Below, in pieces: positions 1 to 12,220 of a stretch of DNA of 64,000 bases (position 1 is its first letter; every line of letters starts with the position of its first letter). This DNA comes from Lepiota brunneoincarnata (lineage: Eukaryota > Basidiomycota > Agaricomycetes > Agaricales > Agaricaceae). The stretch covers positions 79,979 to 143,978 of the forward strand of contig JAEBUN010000062.1 of NCBI GenBank assembly GCA_023014365.1, written 5' to 3'. The position numbers were made by a program, and so were the translations under genes. The notes under the pieces are model-generated. The model saw only the letters and a program-made list of their open reading frames with translations. It ran no database searches and had not been told where the DNA came from.

Positions 1-1576
1 GACCTACAGTTCGATGTACGAAACAGTCACAAATTCGCAGCTCTCTATACATATGTCCTCTATGCCTCTACATATGGGTTGTAGCCAAACAGATGCCCAA
101 ATACTGCTAATATCTTGTCTAACTCTTTGGCTTGCCAAACAGGATGAGCGCTATAAGTAGATCCCTCTCTTCCTGCTGACAACAATAAAACCTCCAGTAT
201 ATTAATCTACCATATTCCAATATTTAATACCAATGAAAAGCAATCTTACTAAAACTGTTGTGCTTTCCTAAGGCCTGAAAAACAATAATATGTGTGGTAT
301 ACCTATTCCCCCCCTTTGAGGTGTTTTTACCACCCCTCTGGACCACCATATATTACATTGTTTTATCCATGACATTTTCTGGCATAAATATCTAGACTTA
401 CCGTTGAAAAGGTAGAAACTTTTGTAGGTTTTAATATAGATAGTGGGCTTGTTTTCACTAAGCTTAGCCGCAATTTGATAAGCTTAAGCTAATACAAGTG
501 GAATGAGATAGATAAAGAACAGTTTCATCTTTTAGGGTGTTCTGGGGGTGCGTTCTGACAGCGAAATTCAAGAGAGTAGTGTTTTTAGAGGTTAACGAAC
601 AGCTGTTGATGTTATCTTAGCTGTACGGTGCAACAATGAAAGGACAATCCCTGTCAATTCAAAGCGCTGGGTCTCTGGTCTCTGGTCTCTGGTCTCTGAA
701 CTCTGGTCTCTGTCTCTGTCTCTGGGTTGGTCGACGACCAAAGAAATCACACTTAACAATGCACACTAAATAGCCCTCTGAAACCATTCTTGATCATGGC
801 TCGCAGACTTGCGTGTAGAAGCAGGGGTGAGACCTCCTCCTTCTCCATGAACAAGTGCAACTGTATTTATATTGTTTAGATACATATGAGAGATAGTAAA
901 TATGAAATAGAAAACAATAAGCTTAATTGTTACAGGTACTGCAGAATATTTTGGGGGGTTTGGCAGCATTTCTACCTTGCCCTGGGTGCAACCAGAGTAT
1001 ACTCGATAAGCTATGTAGAGTCCGGAATCCCTCTGAAGAGCATTCTGATGGCTTGGTTCACTAAGCTTAGTGATAATGAGCTGGTTTGAACACTTCCGAG
1101 GCTCAAATATCCTCAGTTTGGTTGAACTGGCTACTACGGGATATAGTACCAATCCTCTATAGAGTTCTTTAATGATATAGCCAATGATTCTATGTAGAGA
1201 ATTGTTCTGGAGTACGGAATTCATGTATAGGCATGAAATCAGCATATCATCTCCCCCTAACCAAATTGCTGACTGTCCTCAGTCATTATCTCCTTCAAAT
1301 TCGCAGTATCTGAGTCTCTCTGACATGCTCTATGGTCTAGAACGTTCACCAGCTTTGAGGGTAGCGCACGTTCGCTAAGCTTATTTCAGAATGATGTCAT
1401 GTCACCAAGTTTAAACATATAGATCAACTTCTTGTTGCTATAGCTTAAATTTTTATCTTGTTATTGGGTCTTTTAAATGTCCCAAGGTCTCGTTTCATCT
1501 CCTTCATTCTCCCTCTCACTTCTTACTTGTCTATCCTGCTCGCATATTCACTTTTCAACGCCCACTTCTATCAACA
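1..1576. other. Non-coding flank, probably repeat-derived
   Basis: I see no convincing gene here; the open frames are short, overlap on both strands and have no domain. The stretch holds five copies of the palindrome TAAGCTTA (459, 479, 918, 1062, 1376), the same motif that is dense in the retroelement region to 13.8 kb. This suggests that it belongs to the same mobile unit, for example a terminal region, but no LTR partner is present to prove it. Confidence 0.4.
668..727. repeat. CTCTGGT-type short tandem repeat
   Basis: About seven imperfect tandem copies of a 6 to 7 base unit (tctctgg / ctctggt, then tctctg) are visible. It is a simple repeat with no other apparent function. Confidence 0.85.
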
Positions 1577-3606
1577 ATGGACAGAAACATGCACAGCAGC
1601 AAACGTGCTCGCTATGAGGAGGACTCAGACTCTTCTTCCAGTAAGTAGAGTTCAAGTTACAGTTTTCTCTGTTTTCTTAACACTGTTTTCAGGCTACCCT
1701 GGGCCGAGCAACGCCTCAATGGCTTCCCAAGGCATGCCTTCATCATCGATTGTGCAATGTAAGTTGCATTTTCCCCTGTTCTTGTTGTCTTTACTTATGT
1801 TTTCTCTACTTTTAGGTCTCACTATTTGCCTCCTGGCACATTGCAACCTCCTACCTCAATGGGAACCACCAGCACTGCGTACTAGGAGAGCTAGAGGAGG
1901 GCGAGGAGCTTGAGGAGCTTGCGGAAATCGTCAGGTGGGTGTGGCAAGGACCCCTCCTCCACCGTACTCTCCGCCTCGTGCACCAACTCCTCCGCCAGCC
2001 TCTCCCTTGTCCGCTCCAGTGCCAAGATGCGTGATTTCCATCGCATCGTTGTGCAATCCAACTGACGAGCGCTCTGCTGGATTTTCCGCAGAACCCTCGT
2101 CAGGTATCCCCATTGGCAGGCCCTCTGGTGGATTGTCCATAGAGGCCTTGTCAAGTTTAATGTTGTTGCCCCCTCTTGCCATCTCTCTGCGCTCCCTTGA
2201 CAGTGAAGGCTCGCTGGTGCTCCCTCCCCTGGGTATTGCATCAGGTTCAGAGGTGCTGGGCCCTTCAACAAACCACCCCTCCTCTCCCATAGCCTCTTCG
2301 ACTGTTTCAACACATAAGCTTAGTCTTTTACAAGGTATATTTGTCCTTTCTGCTAACTTCCACTTTAGCACGTATCCCAGCTGCCCTTAAAGGCAAACAG
2401 AAGGCAAAACCATCGATGCTGCCCCCTACGCCTCTATTCTTGGTGAATTCAAACTCGCCATTGCGTTCTCCAGTCCCTGAGGTCTCTCAAGCTGACCTCT
2501 TTAAAATCTTTAGCTGGTCCTTGTCTCTGGATGGGCAACATGTGCTGGCTTTGCCTAGGTGCCCAACACCATCACCACCTCACTTAGCTGGCACTCCAGT
2601 CGAGTCTCCCGCAAGCGCCGTGGAGATTTCTCCTTCTCCAGATTTGGAGCTCCTTTTGGAGCCTTTGCCTGCCCCTCAAGAACTGACTTTTGTTTTTCAA
2701 GACGCGTTCTTAGCTTCTCTGACCCCTGTCCTTTCTCGTTTGCCTAGCCTGGTGGTTCCGGAGATCCCTCAAGAGTCCCCTCATGCTGGCCTGTCGCGTC
2801 AACAACGTGTCCTTTCGTCCAAGAAGAGTTCCAACACATGGACAAAGAAATACGTTCCCCAAGCTTGCGTTTGGCGCTCTGAGGCCGAAATTATTTGGGA
2901 CCATGGATACCGGCACCCAGTCCCACTCTTTTGTGAGGACTTTCCTAGGCTGCTGGCAGCTAGCCAGCTTTCAGTACGTTCTCCAAGTTTTCTCCTGGTT
3001 CCTTACTGACAGCTTTGACATCTGCTCCAGTACATGCCACCTCAGTCTCGGTGTCCTTCTTGCGCTGCTCGTAAGTTGGAGTGCAAGCCTCTGGGCAAGG
3101 GTAAGAAGTGTCGCAGCTGCGACTTGTACAACTACCCTTGTACCTTCGCGGACCATCCCCAGGTTTCGGCCGGCGTTGCGAATGCCCTGGTCACATCCTC
3201 ACTGACCAGTGAATACTGTAAGTTTCTCTGTTCACTATTTTTCCCTTTTCTTATTCTCTTTATTTTTCTAGATCTGGCCACGTTCGTGTGTGTTGTGTCC
3301 TCTAGCTTGGTCAGCCTGGAGGCAAACCGTGTTGCTTACGAGGCTTCGGCGTTTCACCACCGCCATGTAGTTTACCAATTCGTCCAGGAGATGCAAGCTA
3401 CCAGGACTGCCTTGGACGGTAATGACGTGGCTTTTGTAGAGATGGGTATGGCCGACTCCCTTAAAGATGTCCAGGCGTTCTTTGAGTTCGCCCACAACTT
3501 TCTGGGGGTCCTGACATACGAGGAATTCGAGGAGCTCAAATCGCTTCTCTTCCTTGCTTTCCCGATGGCTCAGGATCCGGAGTCTGTTCTAGAAGACCTT
3601 GAGTGA
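1577..3606 (+). pseudogene. Repeat-associated multi-exon gene with a Zn(II)2Cys6-like cluster, one nonsense codon
   Basis: I can thread one protein of about 590 residues through six exons with matched phases: 1577-1640, 1693-1758, 1816-2334, 2369-2973, 3031-3217 and 3272-3606. The N-terminus is basic then acidic (KRAR, EEDSDSSS), the middle is Pro/Ser-rich, and residues about 426-455 form CX2CX6CX8CX2CX6C, the spacing of a fungal binuclear zinc cluster. The last 110 residues look helical and acidic. The only break is TGA at 1911-1913, where the Arg-rich context suggests a former CGA. Intron 3 would be only 34 bp. The zinc cluster near the C-terminus is unlike typical transcription factors, where it is N-terminal. 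With the next gene it runs convergent to the gypsy pol at 5.7 kb and shares its TAAGCTTA motif. The role is unknown; DNA binding is inferred from the cluster only. Confidence 0.55.
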
Positions 3607-4239
3607 TCTCTGCGCCTAGTTTACTTCTTGGATGTAGTATATAATCTTGTCATGTATATACATCCCAATAGTCATCTTGTTGTTCCTTGTCTCCTACTGA
3701 GTTAAGCTAAACTGTTTCTGACTTTCTTGTCATCTCCTAAAGCTAAGCTAAAGACCTCCTGGGAGACTCCTAAGCTAGTTTATGTTGCCAGTCACTTATA
3801 TACTCATTATATGCCTCTCTGATCTATCAGTGATGTTTATTGACATCTCAGCGCGCCGTGACCCGCAATGCGTAGTGACCCAGCTCATCTGCTCTGGTTT
3901 ACTTACAAGCCTGAACCAGCCTGTCCACGATGTTTGAAAAAGCTCTTCGCGAAAAAGCTTGTGTCAAACTGTCAAACTGAAGCGCCCCTTGGGACCCATC
4001 TCCCCCTAGCCAAATTGAAATCGGTGCCCTCACCGTTCCATCAGAATCCCTGTGCACACTGATAACCGCGAGACCCTGGCGACATGTTACCTAATAAGGC
4101 AACAGTGGTTCAGCAAGTCTGTCAAAGGCTGGCTACTCAAGATTACAGGTTTCCTAGGCCCCTCAGGTCATAAGCTTAGGGTGGAGGGTGCTCTTCATCC
4201 ACTTGTTATGATTCGTCATCACTGCCTACGGCCTTTTCT
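3607..4239. other. Spacer between two plus-strand repeat-associated genes
   Basis: No coding evidence. It contains TAAGCTTA at 4171 and several near-palindromic taagcta / agctaagct motifs at 3740-3775. It ends in the promoter of the next gene. Confidence 0.4.
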
Positions 4240-4247
4240 TATAAAAG
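4240..4247 (+). promoter_or_regulatory. TATA box upstream of the Cys-rich gene
   Basis: TATAAAAG lies 45 bp before the ATG at 4292. The spacing and sequence suit a core promoter for that gene. Confidence 0.55.
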
Positions 4248-4291
4248 CAAGGGAGTGATGTCTCATTCTAGCAGACACCCTTTGCAAGAAA

Positions 4292-5638
4292 ATGGCTTCT
4301 TCTATCCCCCATCTCCAGGTCGAGCTTGACGATCTCATCAGCAATGCCAAAGGTCGTCTTCAGCGCCTGCAAAACGGCCAAGTTGCTCATCCCCTCGTCG
4401 AGAAGGCTCTCCTTGTGTTCGACGCCCCTGGGGTATGTCTACTCTTTCCATGCTTCTCTCGCCGTTTCTAAATCATTTCTAGTCTGCTTATATTGAAGCG
4501 TTATCGGAGGATAATGAGGCTATCAAGCTTCATGTCAACCAGGACTACATCTTCCATATCCACAAGCTCTACGAAATTTACCAAAACAACTACCATTCGT
4601 CTTATGAGATGCCCGCGATCTATAAGGCGCTCTCTGAATGCTGTAGCCGCATTAATCATGTTCGTTCTGAAGAATCCCACAAATCCAGGACTGAAGAGGC
4701 TCAGAACCCATCGTCCACGACTGGCTCTACTTCCTCCAACGTTGCCAAAGGCTCTGCTGTCCCAAAATGTGTAAGCTTAGCATTCTTTTGGCTCCAATCG
4801 TCTCCTCATGTATAAGCTTAGCCTCGCAAAGGTCGCAAGGCCCCTGTCTCTGCTGCTGTTGTGGTAGACACCAATACCGAGCTTGCTGAGAGTATGACCA
4901 GTGCTTCCAACTCCCGAGCAACCGGTGCTGACACGGTAATATAGCTGCTTCTCAACCTATTACATTGGCTGAGATAATCGCTCGCCTCCAGGACATGATG
5001 GTCGATGAGGAGGTCTCTCAAGCTATTGTCGAAGAGGTTTGTGTAGTCTCGCCTTATTGCAAGCGTCGCTTGTCTACCTCCAACATGGTGCACCAGCTCT
5101 ACTCCCCCTAACCACTGATTCTGACTTCATCCTTTGCTAGGAGGCCGTCAAAAAGTCCTCCTCATCTAAAGGCACCGTCTGTCTTCTTCCCTATTGTCAA
5201 GTTCCCAATATGAACACTAAACACTGCTGTTATGCCCGGGCTGAACAGGTTCTAGCCAAAGCCAACGCCAATACTGCCAAGCGTGCCCATACCGAGTTTA
5301 CTTCCGATGAGCGCACCTTTGCGGGCTTATCTGGTGGGCAATTTCTCACTTCTCTTCACTAAGCTTAACGGTCCTGACACTTCTCCCGGGCAGCTCGTTT
5401 GCTCCAGGAACTCCAAAACCTCCTGTCTCACTCTCGTGACAAGTACGAATCCGAATCTCGCGGTGACGATGCTCGGTCAGTCAAATGCGACCTCAATTCG
5501 CTCAGCCGGGACTTCATCGATGCTATTCCCTTGCTCAAAGCCAAGTTAAAGAGGTTCCAATTCCTCATTCAAGAGCGCATCCGTCTCAAAAGCCTTTTGC
5601 ACAACCTTTCCGACTTGGACAAGTCCTCCCCCGCTTAA
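4292..5638 (+). CDS. Repeat-associated Cys-rich protein of unknown function (spliced)
   Basis: The start is ATG at 4292, 45 bp after a TATA box. Introns are inferred at about 4433-4482, 4771-4820, 4930-4991, 5087-5140 and 5331-5392. The protein is mostly hydrophilic and helical. It has a central Cys-rich segment (VSPYCKRR, then LLPYCQVPN and HCCYAR) and a C-terminal coiled-coil-like part. The second intron is bounded exactly by palindrome copies: its donor is GTAAGC and its acceptor GCTTAG. The stop codon TAA also sits in a TAAGCTTA copy (5636). The gene ends 77 bp from the 3' end of the gypsy integrase reading the other way, so it is convergent with it. I do not recognise the family. Exon borders in the 4.9-5.1 kb part are uncertain. 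Confidence 0.5.
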
Positions 5639-5714
5639 GCTTAACGCTTTTACAGTCCCCAGGATAGTTTTCCTTCGATAAGTAGATAGTTCTGTCCACA
5701 ATATCAGGTTTTTT

Positions 5715-7206
5715 CTATCCCTCCAACTCTTCTGGCTCCCATCTGTCACTAGGCTCATCCTCAGTAGTCTCCTCCAGGGTCTTCAGTCCCTCTGGCGACA
5801 GATCTAACAACTCTTGTAACTCCAGCGGCAACGGCATATGTTTTCTGGCTAAGTAGGGAATTACTCTGAACGCTGCCACTTTATTCTGCCATACAGAGCC
5901 ATCCAACTCTGCCAGGATATATGATCCTCCCTTTGATCTAGATATGACCACCATGGGTCCTAGATACCTGGGTTTCATCTTCCTGTCTGCTGAGCTCTCT
6001 ATAGCTGTGTTTCTCACTAATACTAAATCTCCTGGGCCGAAGCGATAATCTTTTATCTTATGCGCTGCTTGTCATTCCATCTCCCAAGCCTTGCTAAGCT
6101 TAGTGTCTGAAACACGCTGATGCACCTCCTCAACATGCCAAACATGTTTTGCCAAAGCCTGAGCTTGGTATCCTATCAACTTGGCCGTGGTTAAGTACTT
6201 ATTTGGTAGTTGTACTAGCCAAGTGGCCTCTTTGACATCCAGAGGTAGCGTCGGGTGCGCTCCGGTTACCAGAAAGTACAGGGAACACCTCATTCCTTTT
6301 CTAATGGTTATCCGATCTGCCCACATAACGTGCGGTAGGTGCCAATACCACTTTTTGACATCTCCATCTGTAGCTTTGTACAACATTTGCTGCACATCCC
6401 AGTGGGCTCTTTCAATAATCCCGTTCGCTTTGGAATTGTAAGGAGATATCATTACTCCTTTTATCCCATATTTTTCTTCCAGCCATCGAACAGCTTTCTT
6501 AAATGGAGAACCGTTGTCTGTGACAATCTTCACTATGCAGCCCCATCAGCAAATGATATCTTCAAATAACCACTGCACGATCGAACTGGCATTCTCTTTT
6601 CTCAACACTTTTGCCTCCATCCAGGATGACAGTCCACACCTTCCATGCACAATATAACTACACCCATTAGAACTTGGCATCATATGTAGTGTGTCCACAT
6701 GTAGCACTTGGAATATCAATGGCGTGGGCGTTACTATTGGCGGCGTCTCGATGATCACCTTTTGCCGCTGCTGGCATAGATGGCACAATTGCACATACCA
6801 AGCTACATCTCCTTCAACTTCCGGCCACCAGAACCTCTGCGTTATGTATAAGCTTAGTGGTTGCATATATTCCCCTGTGTCCTAGGAAGTCGTGGCTGGC
6901 TTGCAACATATACATACATTGCTCCTTATCCACTACTAGCTGATGCTGACTGCTAGGGCTCATCCTATACAGTCTCCCCTCTTCGTCCAAGAAGAAATGC
7001 TCCACCATATGCTTAAGCTTACGCAGATCCGGCTCATCCAAGCCTTCAGCTGCGCTACTGCCCCCTGTTTTCAGGTATTCCCTGACTTTGGGTATTCTTT
7101 TGTCCTGTATTCGTGCTGTATCTGTCCTGCGCGACTCATCATATGCTTCCTCTATCTCAGTCGACTTTTCCTCTTCAAAATCTGGCACTAGCCTGACATC
7201 CGTCAT
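5715..7206 (-). pseudogene. Integrase domain of element 1
   Basis: This is the DNA-joining enzyme of the retroelement. The N-terminal zinc finger (HDFLGHR then CHLCQQR) and the core are recognisable: first Asp in VDTLHMM (about 6,705), second in TDNGSPF (about 6,515), and Glu in IIERAHWD (about 6,405). A short SH3-like tail ends in EELEG. Breaks are a frameshift near 6,850, a TGA at 6546-6548 and a TGA at 6072-6074. Both TGA codons stand where Arg is expected. It cannot make an active enzyme as it stands. Confidence 0.8.
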
Positions 7207-7221
7207 TAAGCTTAGTACTTG

Positions 7222-9504
7222 TCAATGGTTTTCTGGACAGGCTGGGTCTTCTATAACCCTAAGCTTAGCCTGTTGTTCATCCAAGTACTCTTCCCAAGCT
7301 TGATCCAGCTCATACTCAAAATCATACACATCACGCGCCAGACTCTGGTAGAAGCCAGAGCGACTGTCAATCTCATCACAGAAGGCTTCCAAGGGTAATG
7401 GATCTGCAGCCCCTGGATCTTCTTTGATCAACTCAAACTCCTCTCCCTCGTCCTTGGATCCATCGTCGAAACGACGGGCTGTCTCATCACCGGGATAGTA
7501 ACGTCGTCTGGACAGTCCATCTGGCCCAAATGTCTTTCCTTCTTTGTGTACTAGCGTGAAGTGGAACGATCTAATGAAGTCCACCCAACAGTTTACAGTA
7601 GCGTTCGGGAGTTTTCCTGGGTTGTTTAACATCCCAAAGAGAAACTTCGCGTCTGTTTCCACTACTAGATTTCTCGATCCCCACAATAAATATTTCTCCT
7701 GTTCCAGCACCATTCTTAAGCCGCATAGCTCTTGCTTGGGCTGAGAATACCTCTGCTGTCTCTCGTCCAATAATATTGACCCAAACTTCGCATAATGTAT
7801 AAGCTTAGCGTCTTCTCCATCTTGCTGATATATGTAGTATCCCACCGCCCTCCATGAGGTATCCACGGCTACTACTATGGGTTGTTTACTCGGGAATTTG
7901 GGGTTCCTGGTCGGGAAACAGCGTTGAATCGCATCTTTCAGCTCCTGCTGTGCTTTCCGTTCATTTTCTCCCCATTCAAACTCTTGCCCTTTCTTAAGCT
8001 TTTTGTATAGAGGTGCAGCAATGGCTATGAACTTCGGGATATGATTCCTGCAGCGCGTAGCTGTTCCTAGAAAACCCCTTAGCTCGGAGACATTCTCACA
8101 ATCCCCCCATCTTAATATCTTCCCAATGGTGTCTGTGGCAGGCAACTGTCCTTTATAAGAGCATTCAAAACCCACTACAGTGATTTCATCAGCGCAGATA
8201 GTTGTCTTGGGCCCAGAGAAGGTTCCTCCTACGTATTTCATCCTCTGTAGAATCCTATTGACCGTCTGCATGTGTTCCCATACAAATCATCAGATCCCTA
8301 GGTTTTCTTTCAGCATCTCTTCCATGCCATCTGGCAACTCATATCTAGTTTTGGGTCCTCTGATAGGTACATCATCTATGTACGGCATTGTGTATTCTGG
8401 TATCTCACTGGTTAGGATCGCTGTTACATCCTCATGAAATATAGGCACTGAATTGGTCCATCCCATGGGTAACATCACTAAGCGTAGTGCTCCAAAAGGC
8501 GTCTGGAACGTTGTTAAGTCCCAAGATGACTCAGCTAACAGTCGTTTGTCATAGCCAACATATAGATCCAGAATGCCTCCGCAAGCTCTGCCTGCGAAGT
8601 GCATTGCCAAATCTTCCATTGCTGGCAGCAGTCCTGAATGCGCTATCATCACTTTGTTCAGCGGTTCCAAGCTGTGTACCAGTCTCAAACTTTTCCCATC
8701 TTTCTTCACCACACAGAACCATCTGGATCTATAGGATGAGTTCGACGGCTCGTATACACCAGCACTAATCTTTCTCTTTATAATGGCACAAACTTCATCA
8801 TAGATCGCTGGTGGAATTGGAATGGGCTTCTCAACCCATGGAGTATGTTCTACCATCGGTATCTTGATCGGCAGGAAGAAATCTTCCCTAAAACATCCCT
8901 TTTCCTCATCTGTCCAGGCAAATGCCTTTTCTTGAAGCATCATGATGTGGTGCATCAGCTTTCTTTCCTCTGGCCACAAGAAATCCCCTGCATGGGCTTC
9001 GTCCAGCTTAAGCTTATGCTCCTCCGTATATCTGCCTGTCAGGACAAACTCTGGAGGATGCATGCTAAGCTCAGGCATTTCTGCCAGTGGGTCCCCTTTT
9101 ATTTCTCGTTTTATCCTGAATCTCTCCAGTAGATCACCCAACACTGGCCTCACTTTTAAGGCTACTGGTTTATATTTCTTCCCAGCCAGGCATTGTACCA
9201 TATCTTTGTCATCTTCTTCTGTTTCGAAGACAGTTATTCCCTGGTCCTCTGTGCCCTGCATGTTGGCTATGCGTCCTAGGCACAATAACACCGTCGCTTT
9301 ATCTTCTTGTGGACAGTCCTCATTGCGTATGACTCGGTCAATGAACATTAGCTGTAGCTCGGCCTCTGAGAAGCTTCCTTTTGCTAAGCTTAGTGTTTGT
9401 GCGATGACAGGGCCCTTCTCATCATCATAGTCTATTATACAAGCCACCTCTCCTTGTCCCTCAGTCAACTCATCGAGGTTTCTTGAAAATTTTGACTGTT
9501 TTCC
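7222..9504 (-). pseudogene. Reverse transcriptase and RNase H of element 1
   Basis: The frame opens at about 9,500 in the -1 register relative to protease. RT shows VVKKDGKSLRLV, FQTPFGALR and the catalytic MPYIDD box (about 8,365). After two adjacent TGA codons (8292-8287) the thumb and RNase H follow (VVAVDTSW, then the TDAKF region). The segment is closed by TGA at 7222-7224. All three nonsense codons are TGA. The order and spacing match Ty3/gypsy pol. Confidence 0.85.
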
Positions 9505-10505
9505 CTAAGCTTAGGAGGATTACACTCTCCTCGAGCATAAGTTGGTAACACAGCCCTTTCTCTGGTATTTGGGTCTGTAATAACCAAGGTTTGCTTGCCA
9601 CTGGCACTATTCCTGACTTCGCTAGCTGTCATTACATCAAAGGGTCGTCCCAGGAGTACTCGATACGCAGGGCTACAAACGATGTGAACTTGCAAATAGA
9701 TTGTGACTCCCCCACAGGTAAAGCCTATGTTCTTTGCCAATCCACAAGTCTTTTCAACCTGCCCATTCACACTCTGCAAATTTATCATAGTATCTGGGTC
9801 CCAAGAAACTTGACATGCAATTGCCACTTCCTGACTCATGGAGACGATCTGTGACCCACTATCTAGCAAGGCCTCTTCCTGCCGAATCCCATTTATCAGA
9901 GTTGGCACTATTCTCAACAGCTCGCATTCTTTCGCAATAAACACTTGCCGTCCCCTGTCTCTTTGGGGCAGTGACTCCAAGTACTGCATGATTGGATCCT
10001 GAGCTACCCAGGCTTGGGTTGCCGAGCCTTCTCGGAGCACCATATCATACTTCCGAGGACCGTCTGCTAGCTCCATTATCATGACTTGTACTGGCCCACT
10101 ATTAATCTCTATATCTTCTGTATCATCGTCCCTGGGCCCTACTCCTGCTATTAAGCTTTGACTCGTGGGTACCCGTTTTCTCATAATTCACTCTCTATAA
10201 GTGTTCCTGTATAAAGGTGACAATGCCAAGAGTTCTCCATGCGATACTGAGGCTTCTCGCTTCAATACCCTGCTGAGTACTTCCTCAACATCGACATTCC
10301 TCTCTATAGGGGCCTGGTGCTTATACGCAGGCTCCTTCTTGGATGATTCCATCCTTCTGACAGGCAGCGGTGGTACCTCAACAACCGGGCACAGTGGTTT
10401 CACATTCTTATATGGTAATTCTCCTGCTGTGGCATGCATTGGTTTCTCTGTTGTCTGCCCTATTTCCTCATTTTCTGATTCTTCTGATTGCTCGGAATCC
10501 GACAC
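9465..10505 (-). pseudogene. Aspartic protease region of element 1 with acidic linker
   Basis: The retroviral-type protease motif LLDSGSQIVS lies at about 9,865, which matches the D-S/T-G catalytic triplet. It is preceded by an acidic Ser/Glu linker (10,505-10,190). TGA at 10188-10190 interrupts the frame just before the protease. The frame stops at 9465, four bases after the RT frame has begun to be open. The heptamer AAATTTT in the correct register lies 20 bases earlier. Confidence 0.75.
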
Positions 10506-10573
10506 GTCCTCAGGAGTCTGTCCTCTGGCGAAGGCAACCTTCTTCTTCAGAGCCGGCTCCTTCCTCGAACCCT

Positions 10574-11943
10574 TTAGAAATCCGACTCTGAGTTCCTAGT
10601 CTTTGCACCACTTCTGGTGTCCAAATACTGGCTTGCCAAGGGCGTACCATCCATCAAACTGCTAAGCTTAGCCTGTATCTGGGCCAATTGCTTGGCCAAA
10701 GACTGTATTTTGACATTATCCTCCTTCCTGGTCATAAGCTTAACCTTTGGGGCACTCCTGGCGTGGATGGCAGCTGTCTCCAACATTTCCATGCGCTGCT
10801 TCAGACGGCGGACTTCTTCTTCCGCTGGTGACCTTTGGTTTTCTGACCTCAGGAATGCTCTCTGTGCAAACACCGCTGATGTTGGCACTTGCAGTAACTC
10901 AGGCTCAACCTCCGGCAGTTCTGGTATCTGAACGAAGAGTTGTCCCTTTGTCGCATAGTACTTTGCCACTTTCTCTTTAATAGGCCCTTCTCCTCGAGGG
11001 ATACTCGAGCCATCTCCCATATATATTTTGTTCCCTTCGACTCTAATTCGGCCAGCTTGTTTATCCACCTCCATATCCAGGCAGAATAACCAACTATGCC
11101 CTAATAGCCAGCAGTAGAAACACTTGCGGTCGGAAAGCGACCCTGCCAACCCACTTCCGGTATTCCTCTGAGTGTGATTATAACCGGCATGATTATGTCC
11201 ATCTTTCACCAAGCTCTCTAAGTATGATTTTAGGGTATGCCCCTGGATATTCATGAGGTCCTTAAGCTCAGCGAGCCCACCTGCCATCTGCGAGACTTCA
11301 TCCTGAAATTTCTGCTTTAAGCTTTGCAGCTCTCACTTTACTACCAGGTCATAAGTCCCTGTTCCGGACGTCGCAGGTGGATGGCTCATCAATGCCAAGT
11401 TTACCGGCCTCAAATCCTGATGAAGGGATCGCATAAGTGTTTTGCCAATCGAAATTTCAACAGCTTTATCCACAACGATCCTCCAATCATAGGGGTCCTC
11501 TTCGCGTAAATCCTTTGCAGTCAGTGCTGACCCATTGCTTGCGGTTCTACGCGCCCCGGTGATCACTAATATCGCATTGAGTACATCCTGGAACACCAAG
11601 TCCAGTGCGCTCGTAAATAACTTGACTAGTTCTCAGTTCAAGACTACCGCCGGCGACTTCAGACACTTCTCTGCTTCGAGAATGAATTGCCTTTTAAAGT
11701 CCAAGACTTTATGCTCCTCATTCATTGCAATGCCTCTACTCTCTGCGCAGAGTTCCCTCAATCATCGCACTGAGCCCTGCTCGGCTGCCACAGTCTCAGG
11801 ATACTCTTTCTTCAATCTCTCTACGAAGCCTGTCCAGCTTTCTGCTGGGAACTCCGCAAAACTCATCCACTCTTCATGGATATCCTGGTCCACATATGAC
11901 ACTGCCCAATTTATCCTTTCTGCATCATCCATCGTCTTCATTA
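10574..11943 (-). pseudogene. C-terminal gag of element 1 with zinc knuckle
   Basis: This continues the capsid region on the far side of the Tc1 insertion and includes a nucleocapsid-type knuckle CX2CX4HX4C (CFYC...H...C at about 11,110). Three TGA codons (11764-11762, 11635-11633, 11335-11333) interrupt a single frame. A one-base loss near 10,576 shifts it out of frame with the protease linker. Confidence 0.75.
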
Positions 11944-11978
11944 CAGTGGCGTCCAAAAGTATCACACCGTCACATGAC
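11944..11978 (+). repeat. Left terminal inverted repeat of the Tc1 element
   Basis: The first 19 bases are identical to the complement of the right end; the next 15 match with a few changes. Confidence 0.9.
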
Positions 11979-12220
11979 CAACGGATCAACTCTCTCTCAT
12001 TCTTCGAGATCATTGTTGTTTCATCCATAAATTATATTGACAGAGAGCTAAGCATGTAGGGAATCGATATATAGTAGTAGAGAGATATAATATACAGAAT
12101 TTAAATCAAAAAATGAGGAGGAGTGTGAAAAGGATGGTGCAATACTTTTGGACATCACCTATTAAGAGATAAGATTAGAGCATTGTGGGATGAAAACAAA
12201 ACCATTCACCTCGAAACAAG

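Noticed and set aside
1931..2371. Two long minus-strand ORFs of 140 and 146 codons
   Set aside because: They are antisense to the Pro-rich exon of the plus-strand zinc-cluster gene, whose exon phases agree over six exons.
11762..12028. 88-codon minus-strand ORF starting MDETTMISKNER as a gene
   Set aside because: Its first part reads through the Tc1 terminal repeat. The second part is simply gag of element 1 after the insertion.
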